From Halpernia frigidisoli (lineage in GTDB: Bacteria > Bacteroidota > Bacteroidia > Flavobacteriales > Weeksellaceae), in NCBI RefSeq assembly GCF_900113805.1, contig NZ_FOQT01000003.1:359927-423926 (forward strand): a stretch of DNA of 64,000 nt. Direction: 5' to 3'. A model generated the notes under the pieces. It worked only from the letters and a program-made list of their open reading frames with translations. It made no database searches and had not been told where the DNA came from. Each line of letters opens with the position of its first letter. Within the stretch, counting starts at the first letter, position 1. Positions 26,932-36,098 of this stretch are shown here, piece by piece. The position numbers and the translations under genes were made by a program.

Positions 26932-28092
26932 ATGTTTACGGAGGCTGCTTTAGAAATCATTGAGAAATCCATTATTCCTGAAGGTATTTTGGCATCTTCG
27001 GCGAAAATTGATAATTATAACAGAATTTGGGCAAGAGATTCATCCATGACTGGAATTGCTGGCGTTTGGCAACAAGATAAAGTTATCGCGGAAGGACTGA
27101 AAAACAGCACTTTAACCTTATTAAAACATCAAAATCATTTAGGTCAAATTCCGTCAAATGTTGCCATTTTTGAAGATAAACAAACTGCAAGTTTTGGTTC
27201 ATTAGTGGGTAGAATTGACTGCAATTCCTGGTGGATTATCGCCTCCTGCATTTATTTAAAATTTTCTAAAGATGAGGTGTTAAAAAAGCAATTTGAAAAC
27301 CCAATTAAAAAGGCGTTTTTCTGTCTGGAAACCTGGGAATATAACAGTCGCGGACTTCTCTACGGACCTCTCGGCGGAAACTGGGCCGACGAATACGTAA
27401 CTTCTGGCTACACTTTGTACGATAATGTTTTAAGATTTTGGGCATTTAAAATTTTCGCAGAGGTTTTTCAGGAGGAAGATTATTTTGCGAAAGCAGAAAA
27501 TCTAAAAAAAATAATTAAAAGCAATTTTACTAAAAATAGTTCCGAAAAAACCATTCATCCAAACGCAGTGAAAAACGCGGAAAGCAAACCGTATTTTTGG
27601 GCGGCTTTCGACCCAAGTGGTTACAACACAAGTTTCGATATGGCTGGAAATTCTTTAGCCTTATTGATGGGATTTTATGAGGAAACTTCTGATCTGGAAA
27701 ATTATTTAAGAGAACTTCAAAAAGAATTTAATTCCTGGGCGTTGCCGGTTTTTTATCCAATTATTACAGAGAAAGATAAATATTGGGATCTTTTATCGAA
27801 TAATTACAGTTATCAGTTTAAAAATTATCCCAATCATTTTCACAATGGCGGATCGTGGCCGGTATTTTTAGGATGGATGAGTTTAGGGTTATCCCGGCAA
27901 AATAAAGACTCAGAAATAGTAAAGAATATTCTGGAGGAATATGAAAAATTATTAAGCAAATATCCCGGAAAAGAATTTTCAGAATATTATGATACAAAAG
28001 AGTTTAAACCGCTCGGAACGCCAGATTTATGTTTCAGTGCAACAGGCTATTTATTAATGAAAATGGCGAAGAGTAATTTAAAAATAATTTAA
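26932..28092 (+). CDS. GH100-like (alpha/alpha)6-barrel glycosidase
   Basis: A 386-residue cytoplasmic protein without a signal peptide. The segments NRIWARDSSMTG, GPLGGNWADEYVTSGYTLYDN and FHNGGSWPVFLGWMSLGL are typical of (alpha/alpha)6-barrel glycosidases. The HNGGSWP element is characteristic of GH100 neutral/alkaline invertases, while the WARDS segment recalls glycogen-debranching-type proteins. In this locus a cytoplasmic sucrose-splitting role is plausible but unproven. It follows the second GH13 gene by 15 bases and precedes a P-loop kinase gene by one base. Confidence 0.6.
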   Translation: MFTEAALEIIEKSIIPEGILASSAKIDNYNRIWARDSSMTGIAGVWQQDKVIAEGLKNSTLTLLKHQNHLGQIPSNVAIFEDKQTASFGSLVGRIDCNSWWIIASCIYLKFSKDEVLKKQFENPIKKAFFCLETWEYNSRGLLYGPLGGNWADEYVTSGYTLYDNVLRFWAFKIFAEVFQEEDYFAKAENLKKIIKSNFTKNSSEKTIHPNAVKNAESKPYFWAAFDPSGYNTSFDMAGNSLALLMGFYEETSDLENYLRELQKEFNSWALPVFYPIITEKDKYWDLLSNNYSYQFKNYPNHFHNGGSWPVFLGWMSLGLSRQNKDSEIVKNILEEYEKLLSKYPGKEFSEYYDTKEFKPLGTPDLCFSATGYLLMKMAKSNLKII

Positions 28093-28093
28093 A

Positions 28094-28741
28094 ATGATAG
28101 GCGATAAAATAAATATTAAAGCGGAATATTTCTCTTTAGCAGAAGAAATTTATCTGGAAATTTTAAACAAAAATATTTTAGTTCAAAACAAAGTTTGTAT
28201 TTCCGTTGCCGGTGAAAGTGGCTGTGGAAAATCCGTCACCGCGGAAGTTTTAAAATCCGTTTTAAATGAAAAAGGTATTAAAACGGTGAATTTACAACAG
28301 GACGATTATTTTTTTTTGCCGCCAAAAACCAACCATGCATCACGGGAAAAAGACATTAGAAATGTGGGTTTGGTAGAAGTTAATTTAGAACATTTACAGG
28401 AAAATATTGACGATTTTAAAAAAGCAAAAAATCAGATAGAAAAGCCTTTGGTGAATTATGAAGCGGATATTATCATCGAAGAAGAAATCGATCTGGAAAA
28501 AATAAAGGTTTTAATTGTGGAAGGGACTTACGTCAATATGTTGGAAAATATTGATCTAAAAATATTTATAGCAAGAACTTATCTCGACACTTTAGAGCAA
28601 AGAAAAAGTAGAAACAGAGAAGAAATGACCGCTTTTATCGAAAATGTTTTGTCAATAGAACACAATATTATAAAAAAACAGGAAATGACCGCAGATCTTG
28701 TCATTAACAAAGATTATAAAATAAAAAAACAACTCTCTTAA
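28094..28741 (+). CDS. P-loop kinase of the uridine kinase/phosphoribulokinase type
   Basis: A 215-residue cytoplasmic NTPase-fold protein with Walker A AGESGCGKSVTAE (~36-48), a conserved LQQDDYFFLPPKTNHASRE segment like uridine kinase, and a Walker-B-like strand IKVLIVEGTYVN. The arginine-rich lid (EQRKSRNREEM) is present. Its position one base after the GH100-like gene in a sugar operon suggests that it phosphorylates a sugar or sugar-derived nucleoside, but the substrate cannot be predicted. Confidence 0.65.
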   Translation: MIGDKINIKAEYFSLAEEIYLEILNKNILVQNKVCISVAGESGCGKSVTAEVLKSVLNEKGIKTVNLQQDDYFFLPPKTNHASREKDIRNVGLVEVNLEHLQENIDDFKKAKNQIEKPLVNYEADIIIEEEIDLEKIKVLIVEGTYVNMLENIDLKIFIARTYLDTLEQRKSRNREEMTAFIENVLSIEHNIIKKQEMTADLVINKDYKIKKQLS

Positions 28742-28744
28742 TAT

Positions 28745-28814
28745 GAAATCGCCATTAACAATTCTTGCAAACAAAAACTAATGAAGATTGGGCGATAACA
28801 TATGACAAATAAAA
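28745..28814 (+). repeat. Paired-arm leader element, copy 2
   Basis: GAAATCGCCATT (28745-28756) and GGCGATAACATATGACAAAT (from 28791) are 34 bases apart. Arms and spacing match the element upstream of rpiB (7243-7311), while the spacer sequence differs. Here it lies between the kinase gene and the transporter start at 28831. Confidence 0.6.
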
Positions 28815-28830
28815 TAATAAAAATCTACAT

Positions 28831-30204
28831 ATGAAAGCGAAACTTTCCTTCTGGCAAATCTGGAATATGAATTTCGGTTTTTTGGGTTTACAATTTAGTT
28901 TTGCGCTTCAGCAAACGAATATGAGTCCGATTTACAGATATTTAGGTGCCGACGAAAATGTCGCCATACTTTGGTTGGCTGGTCCTTTAACGGGACTTTT
29001 AGTTCAGCCTTTTATTGGTGCGTGGAGCGATAATACGTGGTCATTAAAATGGGGTAGACGAAAACCATTTTTTTTGGTTGGTGCTATTTTAGCAAGTTTT
29101 GGTTTGCTCGCAATGCCGTTTTCATCCGCACTTTGGATGGCGGTTTCCTTGCTCTGGATCCTAGATGCGGCAAATAATATCGCTTTAGAACCGTACAGGG
29201 CATTTGTAGCCGATAAACTGCCGAAAGAGCAACATTCTTTTGGCTTTTTATTTCAAAGTTTTTTTACCGGTTTGGGTTCAACTTTAGCCAATTTTACGCC
29301 TGCAATAATCATTACTCTAGGATTTGTTGCCAAAGACGCGGTAGCTAAAAATGGAATTCCCATAACCGTTTATTGGGCATTTATAATTGGTGCAATCACC
29401 TCAATTGTAACTATTGTAATAACACTTTTTACCACAAAAGAAATCCCGCCAACGGAAGAAGATCTGGTTAGAATTAAAAAAAATAAAGACGGCAAAAATC
29501 TTTTTCAAATGGTAACTCATGAGATAAAAGAGGCCTTCCAAACGATGCCAAGAGTGATGAAATTATTAATTCCGGTAAAGTTTTTCAGTTGGTACGCGAT
29601 GTTTGCTTACTGGCAATCCATCACAGATGGCCTATCAATGAGTTTATTTAATACAAACGATCCTGCGACAGATGCCTATAAAACGGCGGGCGTTTTAACG
29701 GGACAAGTGAACGGATCTTACAATATTGTCTGCTTTCTTTCAGCTTTTTTACTCGTGCCATTTGCCAGAAAATTAGGCGCAAATATTACGCATACCGTTT
29801 GTTTAACACTCGGCGGAATTGCCTTGATCTTCATGCCATTTTACAAAAATGATGTGGCTTTATTTTCTGTTCCAAATATTTTTGGACAGGGAAGCATTAT
29901 TATTTCTCAAATCTATCTTATTTCATTTGGTTTAGGTTTAGCGTGGGCTTCTATGATGTCAATGCCTTATACAATTCTCACAAGATCGATTCCATCAAAT
30001 AAAATTGGAATTTATATGGGAATTTTTAATATGTTTATAGTGATCCCAATGTTGATAGAAACCTTGACAATGGATTTTATAATGAAACATTTTCTTCACA
30101 ACAACAAAATTCATGAAGTTATTTTCGCGGGTGTATTTTTAATTATTGGCGGAATTTTCAGCATTTTTGTCCGTGATACAAAAGGTTCTGAAGTTTTAAT
30201 TTAA
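28831..30204 (+). CDS. MFS sugar transporter of the SLC45/sucrose-symporter type
   Basis: A 457-residue protein with about 12 hydrophobic helices. The segment LKWGRRKPFFLVGA after helix 2 matches the RWGRRRP motif of sucrose:proton symporters and SLC45/GPH-type carriers, and GPLTGLLVQPFIGAWSD precedes it. It would carry sucrose, maltose or a similar disaccharide across the inner membrane, closing the route that starts with SusC/SusD. It follows the paired-arm element and is the last gene of the sugar locus. Confidence 0.85.
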   Translation: MKAKLSFWQIWNMNFGFLGLQFSFALQQTNMSPIYRYLGADENVAILWLAGPLTGLLVQPFIGAWSDNTWSLKWGRRKPFFLVGAILASFGLLAMPFSSALWMAVSLLWILDAANNIALEPYRAFVADKLPKEQHSFGFLFQSFFTGLGSTLANFTPAIIITLGFVAKDAVAKNGIPITVYWAFIIGAITSIVTIVITLFTTKEIPPTEEDLVRIKKNKDGKNLFQMVTHEIKEAFQTMPRVMKLLIPVKFFSWYAMFAYWQSITDGLSMSLFNTNDPATDAYKTAGVLTGQVNGSYNIVCFLSAFLLVPFARKLGANITHTVCLTLGGIALIFMPFYKNDVALFSVPNIFGQGSIIISQIYLISFGLGLAWASMMSMPYTILTRSIPSNKIGIYMGIFNMFIVIPMLIETLTMDFIMKHFLHNNKIHEVIFAGVFLIIGGIFSIFVRDTKGSEVLI

Positions 30205-30227
30205 ATTTATTAATTTAAATTTGTCCT

Positions 30228-30917
30228 ATGAAAATTTTGCATTTAGAATCATCATCAAAAAACTGCTCCGTTGCAATCTCAAACGGCCAAGAATTATTAT
30301 GTTTATGCGAAGAAGTGTCGGAAAATTACAAGCAATCAGAATCGCTTCACCAATTTGTAGAATGGGCTTTGGAAGGCGCAGAAATTAAATTGCACGATTT
30401 AGACGCAGTGTGTTTGGGAAAAGGCCCGGGTTCATACACGGGTTTAAGAATTGGTGCGGCTTCGGCAAAGGGATTTTGTTTTGGTTTAAATATACCTTTG
30501 ATATCTGTAGATTCGATGGATTCGATGGTTCAAACATTTTTAAATAAGGAATTTGATTTTATAATTCCGCTGATCGATGCCCGAAGAATGGAGGTTTATA
30601 CTGCGATTTACAATAAAAGTGGCGAAGTAATTTCTGAAACAGAGGCCTTGGTTTTAGATGAAAATTCTTTTACAGATTTTCAGGATAAAAAAGTGGTGTT
30701 TATTGGTGATGGCGCAAAAAAAGCACAAGAGATTTTAAACTTACAAATAGCGGAGTTCAATCCAAATATTTTCCCTTCAGCACAATATTTAATTAAAAAA
30801 GCCGCATCAAAGTTTAACAAAAAAGATTTTGAAGACATTGCTTATTTTGAACCTTTTTATTTAAAAGATTTTCAGGGAATTAAAGCAAAAAAAAGAAATA
30901 TTATTTCTAATTATTAG
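30228..30917 (+). CDS. tsaB: tRNA threonylcarbamoyladenosine biosynthesis protein TsaB
   Basis: TsaB is the ASKHA-fold partner of TsaD in the complex that makes t6A37 in ANN-decoding tRNAs. The 229-residue protein has ILHLESSSKNCSVAI at the start, the signature GKGPGSYTGLRIG (~66-78) and LIDARRMEVYTA. The length is typical. Its 3' end overlaps the end of the convergent TPR-protein gene by 11 bases, so both coding ends share sequence. Confidence 0.94.
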   Translation: MKILHLESSSKNCSVAISNGQELLCLCEEVSENYKQSESLHQFVEWALEGAEIKLHDLDAVCLGKGPGSYTGLRIGAASAKGFCFGLNIPLISVDSMDSMVQTFLNKEFDFIIPLIDARRMEVYTAIYNKSGEVISETEALVLDENSFTDFQDKKVVFIGDGAKKAQEILNLQIAEFNPNIFPSAQYLIKKAASKFNKKDFEDIAYFEPFYLKDFQGIKAKKRNIISNY

Positions 30918-33372
30918 TTGGGCTTTTCGGACGGTTTTTTAATTCAGGTGGACCAATTTTCTGTGAGTTTGAAGGAATTCCTCTAACTTCTGTGCCTCCA
31001 TTTGGATCTGTGACAGGCTGATCAATAGTCGTTGTTTGTTGAACAGGTTTATCACTAATCACAGCACCGTTATCGTCAGTTTTTTCAATGGTAATGTCAC
31101 TCTTCAGATATTTCAGCATTTCTTTGGCTTTCAAACCTTCTGAAGTTTTGCTGTAATTTAAAGCTATTTGTTCCAGCTGAAGTATCATAATTTCTTTGCC
31201 CGAAGTTTTTCCCGTGTCAAAAGCATTCAACAAAGCAAATTTTGGTACAAGACCGTCTTTCGGATATTTTTCCAAAGCCATCTCGATCACTTTTTTAGAT
31301 TCTTCAAATTTTTCCTGCTGGTAGAGTTCAAAAGCTTCTGCGTAAGTTTTTTCCACATCTGCTGAAGATTGTGAGAAATTAGCATTTTTAGGATTTTTCA
31401 CATATTCTGCGTAAGAACTATACGGGAAATCGCTTATTATCATCGCTTTTGCGCGTTCCGCAGATTCTGGATTTTTCTCATAATTCATGGAAAATATTTG
31501 ATAAAGAGCTTGCAGCTTTACATCATCTTCCGGCTTTACGTCCACAAGATCGTATAACGTTTTTGTTGCCAGTTTTGTGTTCCCAAAATAAGAATCAAAC
31601 ATTCTTCCCAATCCTAAACTTGCTGTGTCACGCTGTTTTTTTAAAGCTAAAATTGCTGAGCCGTCGGTTGGTATTTTTTCTATATAAAAAGCAGTTTCCA
31701 GTCTTCTTGGGTCTTTTGTAGAAGTATTTCCCAGCGCTTCATTTTTTAGATCCTGAAGTGTATTTACCCGCGCGGAAGTCCGCCAGTTATCAATTAAGGA
31801 GCGGTCGCCCCACGTTCTTTTAAAATCAGATTCACCTCTTGACACTGCATTTTGATTCGCAAAATAAAATCCTTTTGATGAACTTCCCGGATTATCAGCA
31901 AAACTTGCCTGAGCAGAAGTATTAAAAATTGAATTTGCACTGTAATCGCCGGTATCAAATCCTTTGCTGCGTTCCTCACTTTTTTGTTTGGCCAGTTCTA
32001 TGGCTTCCTTTGCCCGGATTCCATCAATATATTTTTGAAAATAAGCCTCTTTTTCAGCTTCAGTCATTTTAGCCAAACTTAAAATACTGTCGTTTTTCTT
32101 GATAAGATAATAATTGGCGGTTAACTTTTTAATATTGCCGGATTGTTCCTGAAGTAAAATTTTAGTGGGCTGATAATTCATCACCACGAGAGCAGAATCA
32201 TAATAAGCACCGGCAGAAAGATAGTCGTCTTTCTCAAAATAAGCTTTCCCAATTTCATAATAATCCAGACCTCTGATTTGCGGATCAGATATTTTCTCTT
32301 TTAAAGATTGTGCGAAAAATTCTTTTGCTTCATCAGGTTTTCCAGCTTTATTGGCCATTAAACCAAGGGCGTAATAAAACTCATTTTTTCGGCTGACGTA
32401 AGTTCCTTTTTTACTTATGTTTTCCAGATATTTTTTGGCACCTTCGTAATCATCATCTTTACCATTAAAGGTTTTAGCGATCTCAACCTGCGATTTTACC
32501 TCAAACTCAAAATCATTGGCGTTTTTATAAGCTGTTACAAAACTTTCCCGGGCTTCTTCATTTTTACCTAAATTCGCCAGAATTTGTCCGCGTAAAAAAG
32601 AAATTCTGCTGCGGATTTTTTTATTTTTATTTAAAGCGTATGCATTTTCCAGTTCGTCAACAGCCAATTCTCTTTTGCCATTTTTTAAAAGCATTTCAGA
32701 ATAATAAAGACTTGCCATTTTGCGGTAATTCTTTTTAATTTTATTCTGTTTTAAGGCTAAAAAAAGTTCATTTGCTTTGTAATAATTTTCCATTTTAGAA
32801 TAGGCAAAAGCTTCATAGATCTTTGCTAAAGGCAATCTTTTGTCTTTGCTCATATGCGTAAAAATATAATTTAAAGCATCAAGACTTTCTAATGGTTTGT
32901 TTTGATAAATGCGGGATTGCGCCAGGATAATATGCGCATCAAACATTTTCTTGTTTTTTTCAACCCCGTTTTTTAAAACAGAATATTTTTCAATGGCTTT
33001 TAATGCTTTGGCTTCAGAAATTTGTAAAACGGTTGCGCTTTTTGAAGAATTATTACTGTTGCTATTTGGCGAAGGCGGACCCATTTGCTGGTTGCCAAAA
33101 CCGGGATTATCTGCCGAATTTCCATTATTTAAATCGTTCAGCAAAGACGCATCTTCCTCATAAGTAAGCAGTTGAATATAAGGCGCGTAGAAATTATCTT
33201 TATGAGATTTATCTCTGTTTCTAAGTTCGGTTTCTAAAGCTTCTTTACTGTTGAAAAGTGTGTTGTAATAGGTGAAAAAACCTTTCATGAAAGTTGAATC
33301 ACTCTTTTTCTTACGCGTAGAGCACGAAAAAATTATTAAAAAGCTGAAAAGAAAAAATAATGGTTTTTTCAT
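30907..33372 (-). CDS. Large TPR lipoprotein, PorW/SprE-like (T9SS-associated candidate)
   Basis: An 821-residue lipoprotein with signal peptide and lipobox (FLIIFSCST) and many tetratricopeptide-like helical pairs through the first ~450 residues, then a low-complexity linker and a second helical segment, ending in a Pro-rich tail. The start at 33372 begins the signal peptide; an in-frame ATG at 33411 adds 13 residues that would disrupt it. The N-terminal pattern (CSTRK..., YYNTLFN, KDNFY) resembles SprE/PorW lipoproteins of the type IX secretion and gliding machinery. This fits with T9SS-sorted proteins at 37.9-39.9 kb, but the match is from memory of family features. Confidence 0.6.
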   Translation of the reverse strand: MKKPLFFLFSFLIIFSCSTRKKKSDSTFMKGFFTYYNTLFNSKEALETELRNRDKSHKDNFYAPYIQLLTYEEDASLLNDLNNGNSADNPGFGNQQMGPPSPNSNSNNSSKSATVLQISEAKALKAIEKYSVLKNGVEKNKKMFDAHIILAQSRIYQNKPLESLDALNYIFTHMSKDKRLPLAKIYEAFAYSKMENYYKANELFLALKQNKIKKNYRKMASLYYSEMLLKNGKRELAVDELENAYALNKNKKIRSRISFLRGQILANLGKNEEARESFVTAYKNANDFEFEVKSQVEIAKTFNGKDDDYEGAKKYLENISKKGTYVSRKNEFYYALGLMANKAGKPDEAKEFFAQSLKEKISDPQIRGLDYYEIGKAYFEKDDYLSAGAYYDSALVVMNYQPTKILLQEQSGNIKKLTANYYLIKKNDSILSLAKMTEAEKEAYFQKYIDGIRAKEAIELAKQKSEERSKGFDTGDYSANSIFNTSAQASFADNPGSSSKGFYFANQNAVSRGESDFKRTWGDRSLIDNWRTSARVNTLQDLKNEALGNTSTKDPRRLETAFYIEKIPTDGSAILALKKQRDTASLGLGRMFDSYFGNTKLATKTLYDLVDVKPEDDVKLQALYQIFSMNYEKNPESAERAKAMIISDFPYSSYAEYVKNPKNANFSQSSADVEKTYAEAFELYQQEKFEESKKVIEMALEKYPKDGLVPKFALLNAFDTGKTSGKEIMILQLEQIALNYSKTSEGLKAKEMLKYLKSDITIEKTDDNGAVISDKPVQQTTTIDQPVTDPNGGTEVRGIPSNSQKIGPPELKNRPKSPTNN

Positions 33373-33541
33373 GTATGAATTCATATTTTTAATGACAAAA
33401 TAGATTGCCATTTCTCATTAATTTTTGTTTCTAAAATCGTCAAACAGGCGATTTCATAAATAGATATATAACTAAAAAATGCCTTTTTTAGTATTGTTTT
33501 TATAGAGTTTTTTGTAAAAATAGTGATTTTTTTCCTTGAAT

Positions 33542-34099
33542 TTAAAGCTTATTTTGAAGCATTTCATAAATTAAATGCGTTGGAAATCCCATGATCGTAT
33601 AGAAACTGCCTTCGATTTTTTTAATTTTTGCCATTCCAAGCCAATCCTGCACGCCGTAACTTCCGGCTTTATCTAAAACTTTGAAATTATTAATGTAAAA
33701 TTCTATTTCTGTAGAATTTAGATTATTTAAGTAAACTTTTGCGACGTCCGTTTTAGTGATCATTTCATTTTGAGTTTTTAAAGTAACTGCTGTAAAAACT
33801 TCGTGAACGGTTCCGGATAATTTTTGAAGCATATTTTTTGCCCCTTTTAGGTTTTTTGGTTTTCCTAAAATTTCATCATTAATAACCACAATTGTATCAG
33901 CTGTAAGTAAAATTTCATCCTCTTTTAATTCCCGAAAACTTGCAGATTTTAATTCAGAAAGATAAGCAGCGACTTTTTCACATTCTAAATCTTCAGGATA
34001 GATTTCTTCGCAATTTAATTTTACGGTTTCAAAATCATAACCTAAATTTGCTAAAAGTTCTTTTCGCCGAGGAGATTCTGAAGCTAATAATAGTTTCAT
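33542..34099 (-). CDS. maf: Maf-family nucleotide pyrophosphatase
   Basis: Maf proteins hydrolyse dTTP, UTP or modified nucleotides and limit their incorporation. The 185-residue protein starts LLASESPRRKELL, the family's phosphate-binding segment, and has LTADTIVVI with the catalytic Asp, LGKPKN and GSYGVQ. It is the last gene of a three-gene operon with the KdsC-like phosphatase (1-base gap) and the DUF2520 protein. Confidence 0.93.
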   Translation of the reverse strand: MKLLLASESPRRKELLANLGYDFETVKLNCEEIYPEDLECEKVAAYLSELKSASFRELKEDEILLTADTIVVINDEILGKPKNLKGAKNMLQKLSGTVHEVFTAVTLKTQNEMITKTDVAKVYLNNLNSTEIEFYINNFKVLDKAGSYGVQDWLGMAKIKKIEGSFYTIMGFPTHLIYEMLQNKL

Positions 34100-34100
34100 T

Positions 34101-34619
34101 TTAAACCGATTGTGTATTATCTTCCAACCATTTTCCCTGTATTTTCATCACTTGTTCGATCACATCACGAACCGCGCCTTTTCCACCTTTTATTGGTGAA
34201 ATATAGTCAGAAATTATCTTTACTTCAGGAACTGCATTTTTTGGACAGGCAGAAATTGCGGATAATTCCATCATTTCAATATCTGGAATATCATCACCCA
34301 TAGAAAGGATTTCGCTGTCTTTTAAATTGTATTTTGATTTAAAATCTTCATAATCAATTATTTTATTATGTGATTTAGGATAGTAATCTTTAATGCCCAA
34401 ATATTCAATTCTGTTTTTTACCATTGCATCATTTCCGCCGGTTATTACACCGATGAAATAGTTGGCTTTTACGGCTTTTACAACTGCCAAACCATCTAAA
34501 ACATTCATTACACGTGCCATATTTCCGTCAGGTAAAAGATAAACACTTCCATCTGTGAAAACGCCGTCAACGTCGAAAACAAAGGCTTTGATATCTTTTA
34601 ATTTATTTTTATAACTCAC
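34101..34619 (-). CDS. KdsC-like HAD phosphatase (KDO-8-phosphate phosphatase)
   Basis: A 172-residue HAD-superfamily phosphatase of the small KdsC type. The nucleophile motif is FVFDVDGVFTDG, motif II is GVITGGN, and the C-terminal metal site is ILSMGDDIPDIEMM. KdsC removes phosphate from 3-deoxy-D-manno-octulosonate-8-phosphate in lipopolysaccharide inner-core synthesis; length and lack of a cap domain fit. It lies 1 base from maf and 5 bases from the DUF2520 gene. Confidence 0.88.
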   Translation of the reverse strand: MSYKNKLKDIKAFVFDVDGVFTDGSVYLLPDGNMARVMNVLDGLAVVKAVKANYFIGVITGGNDAMVKNRIEYLGIKDYYPKSHNKIIDYEDFKSKYNLKDSEILSMGDDIPDIEMMELSAISACPKNAVPEVKIISDYISPIKGGKGAVRDVIEQVMKIQGKWLEDNTQSV

Positions 34620-34624
34620 TTTTC

Positions 34625-35377
34625 TTATTTTTTGTACATGCTTTTTATGGAAATATTCATCACGTCAAAAATGGATTTTGCATCTTTATCAGCTAAAAGT
34701 ATTTCATGTGATCTTAAAACTTTTTCATCTTCACGAATTGCAGGTCCGGTTTGCGCTTCTTTTGGCGAAATGTGATGAATTTTTTCCACAGTTTCATCAA
34801 TTAAAGGTAAAAAATAATCAAAAGGAATGTTTTGACTATCTGAAATTTCTTTGGCTTTTGCAAAAAGATGATTTGTAAAGTTGCAGGCAAAAACAGCTGT
34901 TAAATGAATAAATTTTCTTTGTTCAAAATTAGATTCCAACACTTTGGTTGAAATTTTTTGAGCTAAATTATTCAATATTTCAAAATCCTGATTATTTTCT
35001 GCTTCAATAAAAAATGGAATTTTTTTGTAATCTAAATCTTTAGTTTTAGAAAAAGTCTGGAGCGGATAAAAACTTGCTTTTCTATATTTCCCGTCCAGTT
35101 TTTCTTTTTCTAAAGAGCCGGAAGTGTGCGCAACAAGACAATCTTTAACAGTAATTTGTCTTGAAACCTCTTCGACAGATTCGTCTTTTACTGCAATAAT
35201 ATAAAGGTCTGCTTTTTCTAAATTTTCCGTTGAAAAAGGAACATTAAATTCGCGAGAAATTTCTTTTAGATCTTTTTCGTTTCTGCCGAAAATTTGAGAA
35301 ATGGCAATTTTATTTTGGCAAAATGCTTTTGTCAAATGATACGCAACATTTCCGGAGCCGATAATTACAATTTTCAT
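34625..35377 (-). CDS. Rossmann-fold DUF2520 protein
   Basis: A 250-residue protein with an N-terminal NAD(P)-binding motif IIGSGNVAYHLTKAF, a middle segment AHTSGSLE, and a C-terminal helical domain containing FIHLTAVFACNFTNHLF. This pairing resembles ketopantoate/6-phosphogluconate dehydrogenase-like proteins (DUF2520/Rossmann-like). The reaction is unknown. It is the first gene of the operon with kdsC and maf, and a TATATTTG -7 element lies only 4 bases upstream of its ATG, suggesting a leaderless transcript. Confidence 0.8.
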   Translation of the reverse strand: MKIVIIGSGNVAYHLTKAFCQNKIAISQIFGRNEKDLKEISREFNVPFSTENLEKADLYIIAVKDESVEEVSRQITVKDCLVAHTSGSLEKEKLDGKYRKASFYPLQTFSKTKDLDYKKIPFFIEAENNQDFEILNNLAQKISTKVLESNFEQRKFIHLTAVFACNFTNHLFAKAKEISDSQNIPFDYFLPLIDETVEKIHHISPKEAQTGPAIREDEKVLRSHEILLADKDAKSIFDVMNISIKSMYKK

Positions 35378-35381
35378 TACA

Positions 35382-35389
35382 CAAATATA
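35382..35389 (-). promoter_or_regulatory. -7 element of the DUF2520-kdsC-maf operon
   Basis: TATATTTG on the minus strand matches TAnnTTTG. Its last base is 4 bases before the ATG at 35377, so transcription would begin at or very near the start codon. Confidence 0.55.
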
Positions 35390-35539
35390 GAACTTTAGAA
35401 GTTTTACATTAAAGCTTATTTTAGGATTTGATTGAATTTTAGTGGTCTAAACTTTGATGATTTGATGGATAATTCTAAATTTAGCAAATTGAATTTAACT
35501 TTTTAACCTATTTCTTATCAAAAGAATGTACGTGCCAAA

Positions 35540-36094
35540 ATGAAGATCACTGAAGAAGAAATTATTAAATGGATGTCAAGCAAACGAAGCCAGGAAAAAG
35601 GTCTTCGGGCGTTGATGGACACTTATCAAAGCAGACTCTATTGGCACATACGGCGTTTAATTGTTGATCATGCTTTGGCTCAGGACGTTTTGCAGGATAC
35701 TTTTATTAAAGCTTTTACGAACTTTCACCAGTTTAAAAAAGAGAGTAAATTATATACCTGGCTTTATAGAATTGCAACTAATGAAGCATTGCAGCAGTTA
35801 AATAAAATGAAAAAAATGCAGAAAAGTGATGAGGATGCAGAATATCATTTGCAAAATCTGACAGCAGAAAGCGAAGTAGCGACAGGAGAGGAGATACAGA
35901 TCATGTTGCAGCAAGCAATTAATACATTGCCCGAAAAGCAAAAACTAGTTTTTAATATGCGTTATTATGATGAGTTGCCCTACGAAGATATATCACAAAT
36001 TTTGGAAATATCTGTTGGGACTTGTAAAACCAACTATCATTACGCTAAACAGAAGATAGAAGATTATATAAAAATAAATTCTGAAGAAATTTAA
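35540..36094 (+). CDS. ECF-type RNA polymerase sigma factor
   Basis: A 184-residue extracytoplasmic-function sigma factor. Region 2 is visible around AQDVLQDTFIKAFTNFHQF and LYTWLYRIATNEAL, and region 4 as INTLPEKQKLVFNMRYYDELPYEDISQIL, which binds the -35/-33 element. It is followed at 4 bases by a gene for a one-helix membrane protein and then a Spy-like secreted protein. This arrangement fits an envelope-stress regulon in which the membrane protein acts as anti-sigma factor. Confidence 0.93.
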   Translation: MKITEEEIIKWMSSKRSQEKGLRALMDTYQSRLYWHIRRLIVDHALAQDVLQDTFIKAFTNFHQFKKESKLYTWLYRIATNEALQQLNKMKKMQKSDEDAEYHLQNLTAESEVATGEEIQIMLQQAINTLPEKQKLVFNMRYYDELPYEDISQILEISVGTCKTNYHYAKQKIEDYIKINSEEI

Positions 36095-36098
36095 AACA

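Noticed and set aside
33430..33460. Third copy of the paired-arm leader element
   Set aside because: GGCGATTTC matches only one arm in reverse orientation; the second arm is missing.
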